Shown piece by piece: positions 46,535 to 54,930 of a stretch of DNA of 64,000 nucleotides. Each line of letters begins with the position of its first letter. Within the stretch, counting starts at the first letter, position 1. This DNA is from Lysobacteraceae bacterium. GTDB taxonomy: Bacteria > Pseudomonadota > Gammaproteobacteria > Xanthomonadales > Rhodanobacteraceae. The notes beneath the pieces were generated by a model, which was given only the letters and a program-made list of their open reading frames with translations, made no database searches and was not told the DNA's origin. The position numbers were made by a program, and so were the translations under genes. The stretch is from NCBI GenBank assembly GCA_004143945.1, contig SEHB01000001.1, positions 372,001 to 436,000 of the forward strand. Direction: 5' to 3'.

Positions 46535-47850
46535 AGGCGATGCGCGCGATCATCACTGCCGTCGGCGCGCTGGTCGCGCTGGGCTGCCTGTTCGCCGCGC
46601 CTCCGGTGCGCGCGTCATCGGACCCGGCTGCCGCCTCGCGCAGGATCGTGGTGGCGGTCGCGGACCGGCCCGATCCGGTCGCGCGCGCTGGATCGACGCC
46701 GCGCGGCTACGGTGGCCTGCCCGACTATGCGGGCAGCAGCCGCGCACGCTCGCTCGCCACCGCGCTGGCCGAGCAGCACCAGCTGCACGAAGTGTCCGCC
46801 TGGACGATCGAGGCATTGCGCCTGCGTTGCATGCTCTACGAACTTCCGGAAGGCCTCGAGCGCGACGCCACGCTCGCAGCATTGCGGCGTGATCCGCGCG
46901 TGCGCCTCGCGCAGCCGCTCAACGAATTCGAGACGCTCGGTGCGGGCCTGCCGAGCAGGCCCGAGCCACTCCGATCCGCGCACAGTGCGGCCTACAATGA
47001 TCCCTACGTCGGGCTGCAACGCGGCTTCGACGCGATCGATGCCGCGTCGGCGCAGCGCTGGGCGCAGGGCGAAGGCGTCGAGATCGCGATCATCGACACC
47101 GCGCTGGATGCGAGCCATCCGGACCTGCGCAACCGCGTGGTCGAGCAGCGCGACCTCGCCGCGACCGCGCCGCGCCCGGACGCGAACGACCGCCACGGAA
47201 CTGAAGTGGCCGGCGTGATTGCCGCGGTCGCGAACAACGAGCTCGGCATCGTCGGCGTCGCGCCCGCCGCGAGATTGCACGCGTACCGCGCGTGCTGGAC
47301 CGTCGACGCCTCCGGCAAGGCGCGCTGCGACAGCTACACGCTGGCGCTCGCCCTCGGCGCAGCGATCGACGCCGGCGCCGACATCATCAATCTCAGCCTC
47401 GGCGGCCCGAGCGACCTGCTGCTGACCGAACTCACGACCCATGCACTCGAGCGCGGCGTCCGGGTCGTCGGTGCGGTACCTCCGGACGGCCGCCTGGACG
47501 GCTTTCCGGTGGACATCCCGGGGGTGATCGCGGTGCGTGCAGTCGGCGATTCGCCGGCCCCGTCGGCGATCACCGCGCCGGGTCGGGACATCCTCACGCT
47601 CGAACCCGGCGGCCATTACGATTTCGCGTCGGGCAGTTCGCTCGCGGCCGCGCACGTCAGCGGCGCGCTCGCACTGCTGCTCGAACTGCGACCGCGCCTC
47701 GACCATGCGGAACTGCTCGCACTGCTGCGTGGTGCGCAGCCGGGACCCGAGGCTTCGTTCGATGTCTGCCGTGCGGTCACCGCGGTCAGGCACGATGCCG
47801 CGTGCCGCGCCCCTGTGCACGCGCCGCTGGCATCATCCGCTTCGCCATGA
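46531..47850 (+). CDS. Exported S8 family serine peptidase (subtilase)
   Basis: The 439-residue protein has a signal peptide (AIITAVGALVALGCLFAAPPVRA), an N-terminal propeptide-like segment, and a subtilisin catalytic domain from about residue 160. The triad is Asp in IAIIDTALDASHPDL, His in NDRHGTEVAGVIAAV and Ser in ASGSSLAAAHVSGALALLLEL. It should be an extracytoplasmic protease. Start is GTG 46531 overlapping the anti-sigma stop; ATG 46540 is an alternative. Co-transcription with an ECF sigma/anti-sigma pair suggests it is a pathway output or that it processes the anti-sigma; neither is shown by the sequence. Confidence 0.88.
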   Translation: MKAMRAIITAVGALVALGCLFAAPPVRASSDPAAASRRIVVAVADRPDPVARAGSTPRGYGGLPDYAGSSRARSLATALAEQHQLHEVSAWTIEALRLRCMLYELPEGLERDATLAALRRDPRVRLAQPLNEFETLGAGLPSRPEPLRSAHSAAYNDPYVGLQRGFDAIDAASAQRWAQGEGVEIAIIDTALDASHPDLRNRVVEQRDLAATAPRPDANDRHGTEVAGVIAAVANNELGIVGVAPAARLHAYRACWTVDASGKARCDSYTLALALGAAIDAGADIINLSLGGPSDLLLTELTTHALERGVRVVGAVPPDGRLDGFPVDIPGVIAVRAVGDSPAPSAITAPGRDILTLEPGGHYDFASGSSLAAAHVSGALALLLELRPRLDHAELLALLRGAQPGPEASFDVCRAVTAVRHDAACRAPVHAPLASSASP

Positions 47851-47951
47851 TCGTCCAGGGACACGATGCGGTCGCATCGCAGGTTCAGGGGAAACACGCC
47901 AGCCGGCCGCACGCTGCAGGCGGCCATGATCGACAACCGGAGGAACCATCC

Positions 47952-48359
47952 ATGCAAGCTCGCCACCCGATCCTGGCCGGCGCCCTGCTCGCCCTCTGCG
48001 CCAGCGCGGGACACGCCGCCAACTGGGACGTCGCCGTTGGCAATCCGAACGGCTTTTCGTTCGTCCCGCAAGTGCTCAATATCGCCGCCGGCGACACCGT
48101 GACCTTCACCAATGGCGGCGGCTTCCACAATGTCGTGTCCGATCCCGGCGCGGTCACGACTTTTCGTTGCGCGGACGGCTGCGACGGCGCGGGCGGCAAC
48201 GGGGATCCAAGCGGAGCGCTCTGGAGCGCGGTCGTGACGTTCCCGGATCCCGGCACGATCGGCTACTTCTGCGAAGTGCACGGGGGCCCGGGCCAGGGCA
48301 TGTTCGGCACGATCAACGTGACGATCCCGGTCGGCCTGCAGTCGTTCGACATCGAATAG
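47952..48359 (+). CDS. Exported cupredoxin (plastocyanin-like blue copper protein)
   Basis: The 135-residue protein has a signal peptide cleaved near HAA-NW (residue 23) and a cupredoxin domain with a full set of likely type 1 copper ligands: His59 (GGFHNVVSD), Cys107 and His110 (YFCEVHGG) and Met117 (GQGMFG). Cys73 and Cys77 could form an extra disulfide. It should carry electrons in the periplasm. A GGAGGAA site precedes the ATG. It lies 101 bases after the subtilase on the same strand and may be in the same regulon. Confidence 0.9.
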   Translation: MQARHPILAGALLALCASAGHAANWDVAVGNPNGFSFVPQVLNIAAGDTVTFTNGGGFHNVVSDPGAVTTFRCADGCDGAGGNGDPSGALWSAVVTFPDPGTIGYFCEVHGGPGQGMFGTINVTIPVGLQSFDIE

Positions 48360-48380
48360 ACCTCGTCGCGACGACGGGCT

Positions 48381-48404
48381 GCGCCGCCTCGGCCGCGGCG
48401 GCGC
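48381..48404 (+). terminator. GC-rich hairpin after the cupredoxin gene
   Basis: GCGCCGCC (48381-48388) and GGCGGCGC (48397-48404) form 8-base arms around an 8-base loop, 22 bases after the stop. There is no T-run. Confidence 0.35.
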
Positions 48405-48569
48405 GCGCCAACCGTAGTACCGCACACGGGTCGCGGGCCGGATTTCGGGCATGCGCGATCGACCGAGGCGCTCCCCCCGTCGGGAATCGGGCGTCGCGCT
48501 TCCATCAAGCCGCGGAATCCATTAGACTTCCGCGTTTTCCGTGCCCAGAAACCCGCTGCGAGGCGTCCC

Positions 48570-48695
48570 ATGAAAGTGCTTTCGTCCCTCAAGTCCGCAA
48601 AGAAGCGCCATCGCGACTGCAAGGTCGTGCGTCGTCGCGGCAAGGTGTTCGTGATCTGCAAGAGCAATCCGCGCTTCAAGGCGCGCCAGCGCTGA
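48570..48695 (+). CDS. rpmJ: 50S ribosomal protein L36, cysteine-poor form
   Basis: A 41-residue protein reading [20 protein letters not shown], then [21 protein letters not shown]. This is the YkgO/RpmJ2-type L36, with only two Cys (residues 17 and 30) instead of the four zinc ligands of the canonical form. L36 is a small subunit of the 50S central region. The C-minus type is generally zinc-independent, and in many Xanthomonadales it is the genome's L36; whether a second copy exists elsewhere cannot be seen here. It is a single gene followed by a strong terminator. Confidence 0.95.
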   Translation: MKVLSSLKSAKKRHRDCKVVRRRGKVFVICKSNPRFKARQR

Positions 48696-48722
48696 ACGGT
48701 CGTTGCCGACCGGCGTTGCGAT

Positions 48723-48753
48723 GAAGGGCCGCGATGCGGCCCTTCTGCTTTTT
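48723..48753 (+). terminator. Rho-independent terminator of rpmJ
   Basis: GAAGGGCCGC (48723-48732), loop GAT, and GCGGCCCTTC (48736-48745) form a perfect 10-base stem followed by TGCTTTTT. It is 28 bases after the rpmJ stop and is the clearest intrinsic terminator in the window. Confidence 0.95.
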
Positions 48754-48867
48754 GTGGCGCCGTTCGCGCTACCGCGGCTCCGCGATGGCGGCGAGGTCGG
48801 CGTTCTGGTAAAAAGGCCGCGCTTGCGAATCGTCGATGCTTCCTTTTCCGGAACAAGGATTTGCGCC

Positions 48868-49185
48868 ATGAAACTCAGGTTCTTTCTGGCCGCTGCCACC
48901 GCCCTCGCCCTGCCCTTCGCCGTGGCCACCCCGGCGCGCGCGGAAGTCCTCGATACCAGCACGCAACCGCAGGTGACGGTGCGCGCGAACGTCCCCAACC
49001 GCGGCATGAGCATGGCGCAGGTCGAACGCCGTTTCGGCGCGCCGCTCGAGAAGCTGCCTGCGCGCGGCGGTGACGCGCCGTTGCATCCCGTCATCAACCG
49101 CTGGCGCTACGACGGCTACATCGTCTACTTCGAACGCAATCGCGTGATCCACAGCGTGATCGACGGTTCGCTGTCGCAAAACTGA
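48868..49185 (+). CDS. Small exported BamE/SmpA-like protein
   Basis: The 105-residue protein has a signal peptide (MKLRFFLAAATALALPFAVATPARA, cleavage near residue 25). The mature part has a compact alpha/beta pattern: NRGMSMAQVERRFGAPLEKLPARGG, then INRWRYDGYIVYFERNRVIHSVI, which resembles the SmpA/BamE-type fold (a helix with 'GMs..qV...fG.P', then strands). It has no lipobox. Its role is unknown; envelope assembly or lipid binding are possible by fold. aguA follows after one base, but no functional link is evident. Confidence 0.75.
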   Translation: MKLRFFLAAATALALPFAVATPARAEVLDTSTQPQVTVRANVPNRGMSMAQVERRFGAPLEKLPARGGDAPLHPVINRWRYDGYIVYFERNRVIHSVIDGSLSQN

Positions 49186-49186
49186 C

Positions 49187-50239
49187 ATGACCGACGCCTC
49201 GCGCCTGCCCGCGGAGTGGGAGCCGCAGGCCGGCGTCCTCATCGCGTGGCCGCACGCGGGCACCGACTGGGCTGCGCGCCTGCCGCGCATCGAACGCGCC
49301 TATGTCGGGCTCGCATCGGCGATCGCGCGCTTCGAGCCGCTGCTGGTTTGCGTCGCGGATGCCTCGCTGCGCGAACACGCCGCCGCACTGCTCCACCGCG
49401 CAGGCGTCGACACGACGCGCGTGCGCTACGTCGAAGTCGGCTACGACGACACCTGGCTGCGGGATTCCGGTCCGCTGACGCTGCATGGTCCGCGCGGCTT
49501 CGAGTTGCTCGATTTCCGCTTCACGGGTTGGGGCGGCAAGTTCGAGGGGAGTCGCGACGACGCGCTGGTCTCCGCGTTGCTGCGCCAGCGCGTGTTCGGG
49601 CCGTCCGCGCACCGACGCATCGACTGGGCGCTCGAGGGCGGGGCGATCGAATCCGACGGGCGCGGGACGTTGCTGACGACGTGGCAGTGCCTGCACCAGC
49701 GCCATCCGCACATGACCCGCGTCCAGATCGAAACGCTGCTGCGCGACGCATTCGGCGCCGCGCGCGTGCTGTGGCTCGACAGCGGCTACCTGCAAGGCGA
49801 CGATACCGACGCGCACATCGACACGCTCGCGCGCTTCGCACCCGGCGACGCGATCGTGTTCCAGGCCTGCGACGACCCGGCCGATCCGCACCACGACGAA
49901 CTCCTGCGCATGCGCGCGGAGATCGGCGCGCTGCGCACGTCGGACGATCGACCCTACGTGCTGCACGCGCTGCCCTGGCCACGCCCGATCGTCGATGAAG
50001 GCCGGCGCCTCGCGGCCTCGTACGCGAATTACCTCATCGTCAATGGCGCGGTGCTGATGCCGTCCTACGGCGATCCCGCCGATGCGCGCGCCGCAGAGGT
50101 GATCGCGGCTGCACACCCCGGACGCGAAGTGGTGCCGGTCGATGCGCGCGAACTGATCTGGCAGAACGGCAGCGTGCACTGCCTCACGATGCAGTTGCCG
50201 GCCGGCCTGCTCGACGCTGCGGTTCCGCCGGCGGGCTGA
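49187..50239 (+). CDS. aguA: Agmatine deiminase
   Basis: The 350-residue enzyme hydrolyses agmatine to N-carbamoylputrescine and ammonia. It has the guanidino-modifying fold motifs: LPAEWEPQAGVLIAWPH, DDTWLRDSGPLT, WGGKFEGSRDD, LEGGAIESDG, the GDDTDAHIDTLARF region with active-site His, and Cys332 in NGSVHCLTMQ. Most AguA proteins read GGGNIHCITQQ here, so the NGSVHC form is slightly divergent. The partner aguB is encoded at 52784, beyond a cyclase gene on the other strand. Its 3' end overlaps that gene by 56 bases. Confidence 0.93.
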   Translation: MTDASRLPAEWEPQAGVLIAWPHAGTDWAARLPRIERAYVGLASAIARFEPLLVCVADASLREHAAALLHRAGVDTTRVRYVEVGYDDTWLRDSGPLTLHGPRGFELLDFRFTGWGGKFEGSRDDALVSALLRQRVFGPSAHRRIDWALEGGAIESDGRGTLLTTWQCLHQRHPHMTRVQIETLLRDAFGAARVLWLDSGYLQGDDTDAHIDTLARFAPGDAIVFQACDDPADPHHDELLRMRAEIGALRTSDDRPYVLHALPWPRPIVDEGRRLAASYANYLIVNGAVLMPSYGDPADARAAEVIAAAHPGREVVPVDARELIWQNGSVHCLTMQLPAGLLDAAVPPAG

Positions 50240-52265
50240 CGCTGCCGGGTCGCGACGGCTCGTTGACTTCGATCCGGTAGGTGCCGCGACCGCCCTGCTT
50301 CGCCGCGTACAGCATCGCGTCCGCGCGCGCAACCAGTTCGCCCGCCGCAAGTGCGCCGCCGCGGCTGACCGCGACGCCGATGCTCGCGCCGATCGGCAGG
50401 ACCAGGCCTTCGCTGCGCAACTCGAAAGGCCGCGACATCGACAGCACGAGCTTCGTAGCGATCGCACGCACGCGCTTGACGTCGGGCACCCCTTCCATCA
50501 CGACCGTGAACTCGTCGCCACCGAGCCGCGCGACCACGTCGGACGAGCGCACGTGCTCGCTGATGCGCTGCGCGAACGCGCGGATCAGCGTGTCACCGAT
50601 CGCATGGCCGTGCGTGTCGTTGACCTGCTTGAAGCGATCGATGTCGAGGTAGAACACCGTGATCAGCGCGTCCGCTTCGCGCGCGCGCTCGATCGCGGCC
50701 TCGAGGTGTTCGTAGAAGCCGGCCCGATTGGTCAGCCCGGTCAGGTGGTCGAGCCGCGCGAGGTGGATCAGGCGCCGCTCCTCGCGCTTCTTCGAGGTCA
50801 CGTCCTGCATCATCGCGTGCAGGCCGATCACCGTGCCGTCCTTCTCGCCGGTCTCCGGGATCAGCGTGATCTCCACGCATTGGTAACTGTCGCCCTCGCC
50901 TTCCTCGGCCTCGAACACCACGCGCTCGCCGGCCAGTCCGCGCACCAGCCACGGCTCGCGGTGCTGGTAGCGCTCCTCGCCGATCACCGAGCGCACCGAT
51001 TCACCCACCGGATCGGTGCCGCCGTAGCTGCGCCGGAACGCATCGTTCGCGAACACGAATCGCAGGTTCGCATCGAGGTAGGCGATCTTCACCGGCAGCG
51101 TGTCCGCGACCGTGCGCAGGCGCCGCTCGCTGAGCTGCAGCGCCTGCTCTACCGCACGCAACGCGGTGATGTCCTGCGCGTGGCCCATCACGTAGGTCGC
51201 GCCGTCGACATCGCTCAACGCGCTGTTGCGGTATTGCCACTCGAGTTCGCGGCCGTCGCGGTGCTGCACCCTGACGATGCCGGTGTCCTCGCTCGCAGCC
51301 GCGATCCGCTGCAGGTACTGGTCGACGAGGAAGCGCAGGTGCGGCGGCGCGAGATCGCGCAGCGGCGTGCCGAGGAGCTCGGCGACGCTGCGCCCGAGCG
51401 CGGCGGCCGCGGCCGGATTGATCGACAGCAGGGTGCCGTCCGGGTCATGCGTGAAGATGAATCCGGTGCTGTGTTCGAAGAAGTCGCGAAAGCGCCGTTC
51501 GCTCGCCTCCAGCGCGCGCATCGCGCGGCGCTCGGCGGTCACGTCGCGTGCGCGCACGAGCAATACGTCCTTGCCCCACAGCCGAGCGCCCTGCGCGTGC
51601 ATTTCGACTTCGATCTGTCGGCCATCGCGCACGCGATGCCGCGCGAGCGCGACCTCGCCCGGCGCGGGAAGCACGCAACCGCGCTCGTCGGTCGCCGGCA
51701 CGAGGTCCGCCAGCGACATCGTGCGAAACTCGTCTTCGTCGTAGCCGTAGGCCTCGCGCGCGGCGCGATTGGCGCCGAGCACGCGCAGCTCCGCGGGGTC
51801 GCAGGCCCAGGTCGGGTGCGCATCGAGGTCGAACAGCGCGTGCAGGCTCTGGTCGAGCGATTGCCGCTCGCGCGATCCTCGCGCGCGTTCGACCGCGAGC
51901 AGCATCGCGTACTGCAGCACGTCGGCCTGCAGTTCCGGCAGCGCGAGTGCCTCGTGCGCGCCGCGCGCGAGCGCGAGATCGCCGAGCGTGCGATCCGCGC
52001 GCGCGGTCAGCGCGACGATCGCGGTGGCCGGGGAACGCGCGCGCAACTTCGAGATCGCCTCGACCTGGCCGGCGTCGGCGAGCAGCAACATCACGACGTC
52101 GTAGGGCGTGTGCGCGAGGCGCGCGACCGCATCGTAGGCGCTCGCGCAGGTCGCCACCGGCACCGCGCGGCCATCGAGCAGGTTGCGGATGGCCTGCGCT
52201 TCGTCGCCCTTGGCGACGATCAGCGCAGCCGGATGCAAGCCTGACGGGCGCGTGGCGCGACGCAT
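50184..52265 (-). CDS. PAS-containing GGDEF diguanylate cyclase with degenerate receiver
   Basis: The 693-residue protein makes cyclic di-GMP. Order: a receiver-like domain (about 10-125) in which the phospho-acceptor Asp position is Leu (YDVVMLLLADAG); three PAS/PAC domains (about 140-265, 275-390, 400-520; e.g. RDFFEHSTGFIFTHDPDGTLLSINPAA); a GGDEF domain with intact active site RLGGDEFTVVMEG and an RxxD inhibitory site (RSSD) five residues upstream. No EAL domain. ATG 52265 is chosen; a longer frame adds a basic stretch of no known function. Its C-terminus converges on aguA with a 56-base overlap. Confidence 0.93.
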   Translation of the reverse strand: MRRATRPSGLHPAALIVAKGDEAQAIRNLLDGRAVPVATCASAYDAVARLAHTPYDVVMLLLADAGQVEAISKLRARSPATAIVALTARADRTLGDLALARGAHEALALPELQADVLQYAMLLAVERARGSRERQSLDQSLHALFDLDAHPTWACDPAELRVLGANRAAREAYGYDEDEFRTMSLADLVPATDERGCVLPAPGEVALARHRVRDGRQIEVEMHAQGARLWGKDVLLVRARDVTAERRAMRALEASERRFRDFFEHSTGFIFTHDPDGTLLSINPAAAAALGRSVAELLGTPLRDLAPPHLRFLVDQYLQRIAAASEDTGIVRVQHRDGRELEWQYRNSALSDVDGATYVMGHAQDITALRAVEQALQLSERRLRTVADTLPVKIAYLDANLRFVFANDAFRRSYGGTDPVGESVRSVIGEERYQHREPWLVRGLAGERVVFEAEEGEGDSYQCVEITLIPETGEKDGTVIGLHAMMQDVTSKKREERRLIHLARLDHLTGLTNRAGFYEHLEAAIERAREADALITVFYLDIDRFKQVNDTHGHAIGDTLIRAFAQRISEHVRSSDVVARLGGDEFTVVMEGVPDVKRVRAIATKLVLSMSRPFELRSEGLVLPIGASIGVAVSRGGALAAGELVARADAMLYAAKQGGRGTYRIEVNEPSRPGSVSPPAEPQRRAGRPATAS

Positions 52266-52514
52266 CGAAGAATCCTGTTTTCGGGTCGGCAGTGCACGCA
52301 CGCTCTTCGTCGTGCGGCTCCGCCGGCGGGGCCGCGAGAGCATACCGGCATTGCAGCGGCGTGTCCGGACCGCGGTTCGCGCTGGCAGCACCTGCGGCAG
52401 CAGCCGAGCGACAGCCGGCTGCGCGACGCCGCGGCGCCTGTCGTACGCGGACGCGATCCGGCGTTAGTAGGAGGAACAGGCCACCCTGTCCGGCCGCTGC
52501 CACGAGGTAAATGG

Positions 52515-52709
52515 ATGACCGACGACACCCGACGCGATGATCCCTGGCCTGAGTTCCGCTCGCCGCCGGCCTCGCTTCCCGCAGCTGACGATGCCACCCC
52601 CGCGCGCAGCCTGCTCGCGGTGTTCAATGACGGTGAATGCCGCGCCTGGATCGCGGCGATCCTCGCGATCCGTTCACGCAAGGGCCGCCCGACGACCCCA
52701 TCGGCCTGA
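52515..52709 (+). CDS. Possible small protein, 64 residues
   Basis: The frame starts at ATG 52515 (also ATG 52511 out of frame) after GAGG at 52504, and encodes an acidic N-terminus (MTDDTRRDDPWPEF), a Pro/Ala/Ser-rich middle and a C-terminal helix-like stretch (NDGECRAWIAAILAIRSRKG). Third codon positions are mostly G or C, as in real genes here. No family is recognised. It lies 74 bases before aguB and could be a leader or an independent small gene. Confidence 0.4.
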   Translation: MTDDTRRDDPWPEFRSPPASLPAADDATPARSLLAVFNDGECRAWIAAILAIRSRKGRPTTPSA

Positions 52710-52783
52710 ACACGCGCGGCCTCGCCGGCCTGCCCCTGCCCGATCCGCGCTACCATCCCGGTCTTGTCGATGGATCGGGTGGC

Positions 52784-53671
52784 ATGAAAGGCAAATCCCT
52801 CAAGGTGGCGCTGCTGCAGGAAACCGACCGCGGCAGCCGCGACGCGAACCTCGATGCGATCGAGGCCGGGCTGCGCGAGGCCGCGGCGGCTGGCGCACGG
52901 CTCGTGCTGCTGCAGGAACTGCACAACGGCCCGTACTTCTGCCAGCACGAGAGCGTGGACGAGTTCGATCGCGCCGAGTCGATTCCGGGTCCGAGCAGCG
53001 AGCGGCTCGGCGCGCTCGCGGAGGAACTGGGCCTGGTCGTCGTCGCCTCGCTGTTCGAGCGTCGCGCGGCCGGGCTGTACCACAACACCGCGGTCGTGTT
53101 CGACCGCTCGCGCGCGATCGCGGGCAAGTACCGCAAGATGCACATCCCCGACGATCCGGCGTTCTACGAGAAGTTCTATTTCACGCCGGGCGACCTCGGC
53201 TTCGAACCGATCCAGACCTCGGTCGGACGGCTCGGCCTGCTCGTGTGCTGGGACCAGTGGTATCCCGAGGGCGCGCGCCTGATGGCGCTCGCCGGCGCCG
53301 ACCTGCTGCTCTATCCGACCGCGATCGGATGGGATCCGGCAGATCCGCAGGACGAGAAGGATCGCCAGCGCGACGCGTGGATCACGGTCCAGCGCGGCCA
53401 CGCGGTCGCCAACGGGCTGCCGCTGCTGGCCTGCAACCGCACCGGATTCGAAGCGGCGCCGGAAGGCGGCCGCGGCATCCAGTTCTGGGGCTCGAGCTTC
53501 GTCGCCGGTCCGCAGGGCGAATTCCTCGCGCAGGCTTCGACCGATCGCCGCGAGCTGCTGCTCGCCGACGTCGACCTCGCCCGCAGCGAGGACGTGCGGC
53601 GGATCTGGCCGTTCCTGCGCGACCGGCGCATCGATGCGTACGCCGACCTGACCCGGCGCTTCCGGGATTGA
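52784..53671 (+). CDS. aguB: N-carbamoylputrescine amidase
   Basis: The 295-residue nitrilase-family enzyme hydrolyses N-carbamoylputrescine to putrescine, CO2 and ammonia. The Glu-Lys-Cys triad is complete: Glu45 (LLQELHNGPYFCQ), Lys118 (YRKMHIPDD) and Cys155 (LLVCWDQWYPEGAR). ATG 52784 gives the normal length; a longer in-frame start (52637) would add an unconserved Gly/Pro-rich stretch. It completes the agmatine deiminase route begun by AguA. TACCAT about 30 bases upstream is a possible -10. Confidence 0.95.
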   Translation: MKGKSLKVALLQETDRGSRDANLDAIEAGLREAAAAGARLVLLQELHNGPYFCQHESVDEFDRAESIPGPSSERLGALAEELGLVVVASLFERRAAGLYHNTAVVFDRSRAIAGKYRKMHIPDDPAFYEKFYFTPGDLGFEPIQTSVGRLGLLVCWDQWYPEGARLMALAGADLLLYPTAIGWDPADPQDEKDRQRDAWITVQRGHAVANGLPLLACNRTGFEAAPEGGRGIQFWGSSFVAGPQGEFLAQASTDRRELLLADVDLARSEDVRRIWPFLRDRRIDAYADLTRRFRD

Positions 53672-53694
53672 GCACGCCAGAGGCAGGACCCGCC

Positions 53695-54918
53695 ATGACC
53701 GGGCCGGACCATCCCTTCCCAACCGACGGCATGCCCGCGGGGCAGCCCATCGCGCGCGTTCGCCGCGGCGACGTCGAGTACGTGCTGCTCGGCACCGCAC
53801 ACGTCTCGCGCGTGAGCGCCGCCGCCGTGACCGCGATGCTCGAGGCCGAGCCGTTCGACGCGGTTGCGGTCGAACTGTGCGAGCCGCGTTACACCTCGAT
53901 GCGCGATCCCGACGCGTTCCGCCACCTCGACCTGTTCCAGGTAATCCGCCAGGGCAAGGTCGGCCTGATCGCGGCGAACCTCGCGCTGTCGGCGTTCCAG
54001 CGCCGGCTCGCCGAGCAGTTCGGGATCGAACCCGGCGCCGAGATGAAGGTCGCGATCGACGGCGCCGAGGCGCGCGGCCTGCCGGTCTGGCTGATCGACC
54101 GCGAGATCGGCACCACGCTCAAGCGCGCCTACCGCAGCGTCGGCTTCCTCGATCGCATGTCGATCGTCGGCGGCCTCGGCGCGAGCCTGCTCACGCATGA
54201 CGAAGTCAGCGAGGACGAGGTCGAGAAGCTCAAGCAGGGCGACCTGCTCGGCAGCATGTTCAACGAATTCGCGCGCGAGTCGCCGCCGCTGTACCAGGCG
54301 CTGATCGGCGAACGCGACCGCTACATGACCGCGCGCCTGCGCGAGGAAGCCGCCGGGGGCAGCGCGCGACGCGTGCTCGTCGTGATCGGCGCCGGCCACC
54401 TCGAAGGCATCGAGCGCGAGCTCGGCTCGCAGTCGGAGTTGCCGCATCCACTGCTCCAGCGCCTGTCCACGGTCCCGCCGCCCTCGCGCTGGCCGAAATG
54501 GATCGCGGGCGCGATCTTCGTGCTGATCGCGGGCGCGATCGGGTTCGCGTTCACGCGCGGCGCTCGCGAAGGCACCGACGCCTTGCTCACCTGGGTGCTG
54601 TGCACCGGCGGCCTCGCGATGCTCGGTGCGATTGCGGCGGCCGCACATCCGCTCAGCGCGATCGCGGCGTTCATCGCGGCACCGCTGAAACCGTTCCGCC
54701 CCGGCGTTCCCGCGTCGGCGATCAGCGCGGGCGTCGAGGCCTGGCTGCGCAAGCCGCGCGTCGCGGACTTCGACACCCTGCGCGACGACGTGTCCCACTG
54801 GACCGGCTGGTGGAAGAACCGCATCGCACGCACGCTGCTCAACTTCATGTTCGTCACGATCGGCACGATCGTCGGCGAGTACGTCGCGGGCATCCGCATC
54901 ATCCGCAACCTGTTCTGA
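53695..54918 (+). CDS. TraB/PrgY-family membrane protein
   Basis: The 407-residue protein has an N-terminal TraB-type domain (about 20-260): LLGTAHVSRVSAAAV, FDAVAVELCEPRY, LIDREIGTTLKRAYRS, and VVIGAGHLEGIERE, resembling a metalloprotease-like fold shared with Tiki and EreA. The C-terminal third has three or four hydrophobic helices (IAGAIFVLIAGAIGFAFT, GGLAMLGAIAAAAHPLSAIAAFIA, NFMFVTIGTIVGEYVAG). In enterococci PrgY/TraB lowers peptide pheromone activity; the role in Gram-negative bacteria is unknown. It lies 23 bases after aguB and twelve bases before the DUF349 gene. Confidence 0.85.
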   Translation: MTGPDHPFPTDGMPAGQPIARVRRGDVEYVLLGTAHVSRVSAAAVTAMLEAEPFDAVAVELCEPRYTSMRDPDAFRHLDLFQVIRQGKVGLIAANLALSAFQRRLAEQFGIEPGAEMKVAIDGAEARGLPVWLIDREIGTTLKRAYRSVGFLDRMSIVGGLGASLLTHDEVSEDEVEKLKQGDLLGSMFNEFARESPPLYQALIGERDRYMTARLREEAAGGSARRVLVVIGAGHLEGIERELGSQSELPHPLLQRLSTVPPPSRWPKWIAGAIFVLIAGAIGFAFTRGAREGTDALLTWVLCTGGLAMLGAIAAAAHPLSAIAAFIAAPLKPFRPGVPASAISAGVEAWLRKPRVADFDTLRDDVSHWTGWWKNRIARTLLNFMFVTIGTIVGEYVAGIRIIRNLF

Positions 54919-54930
54919 AGATCCGCCGCA

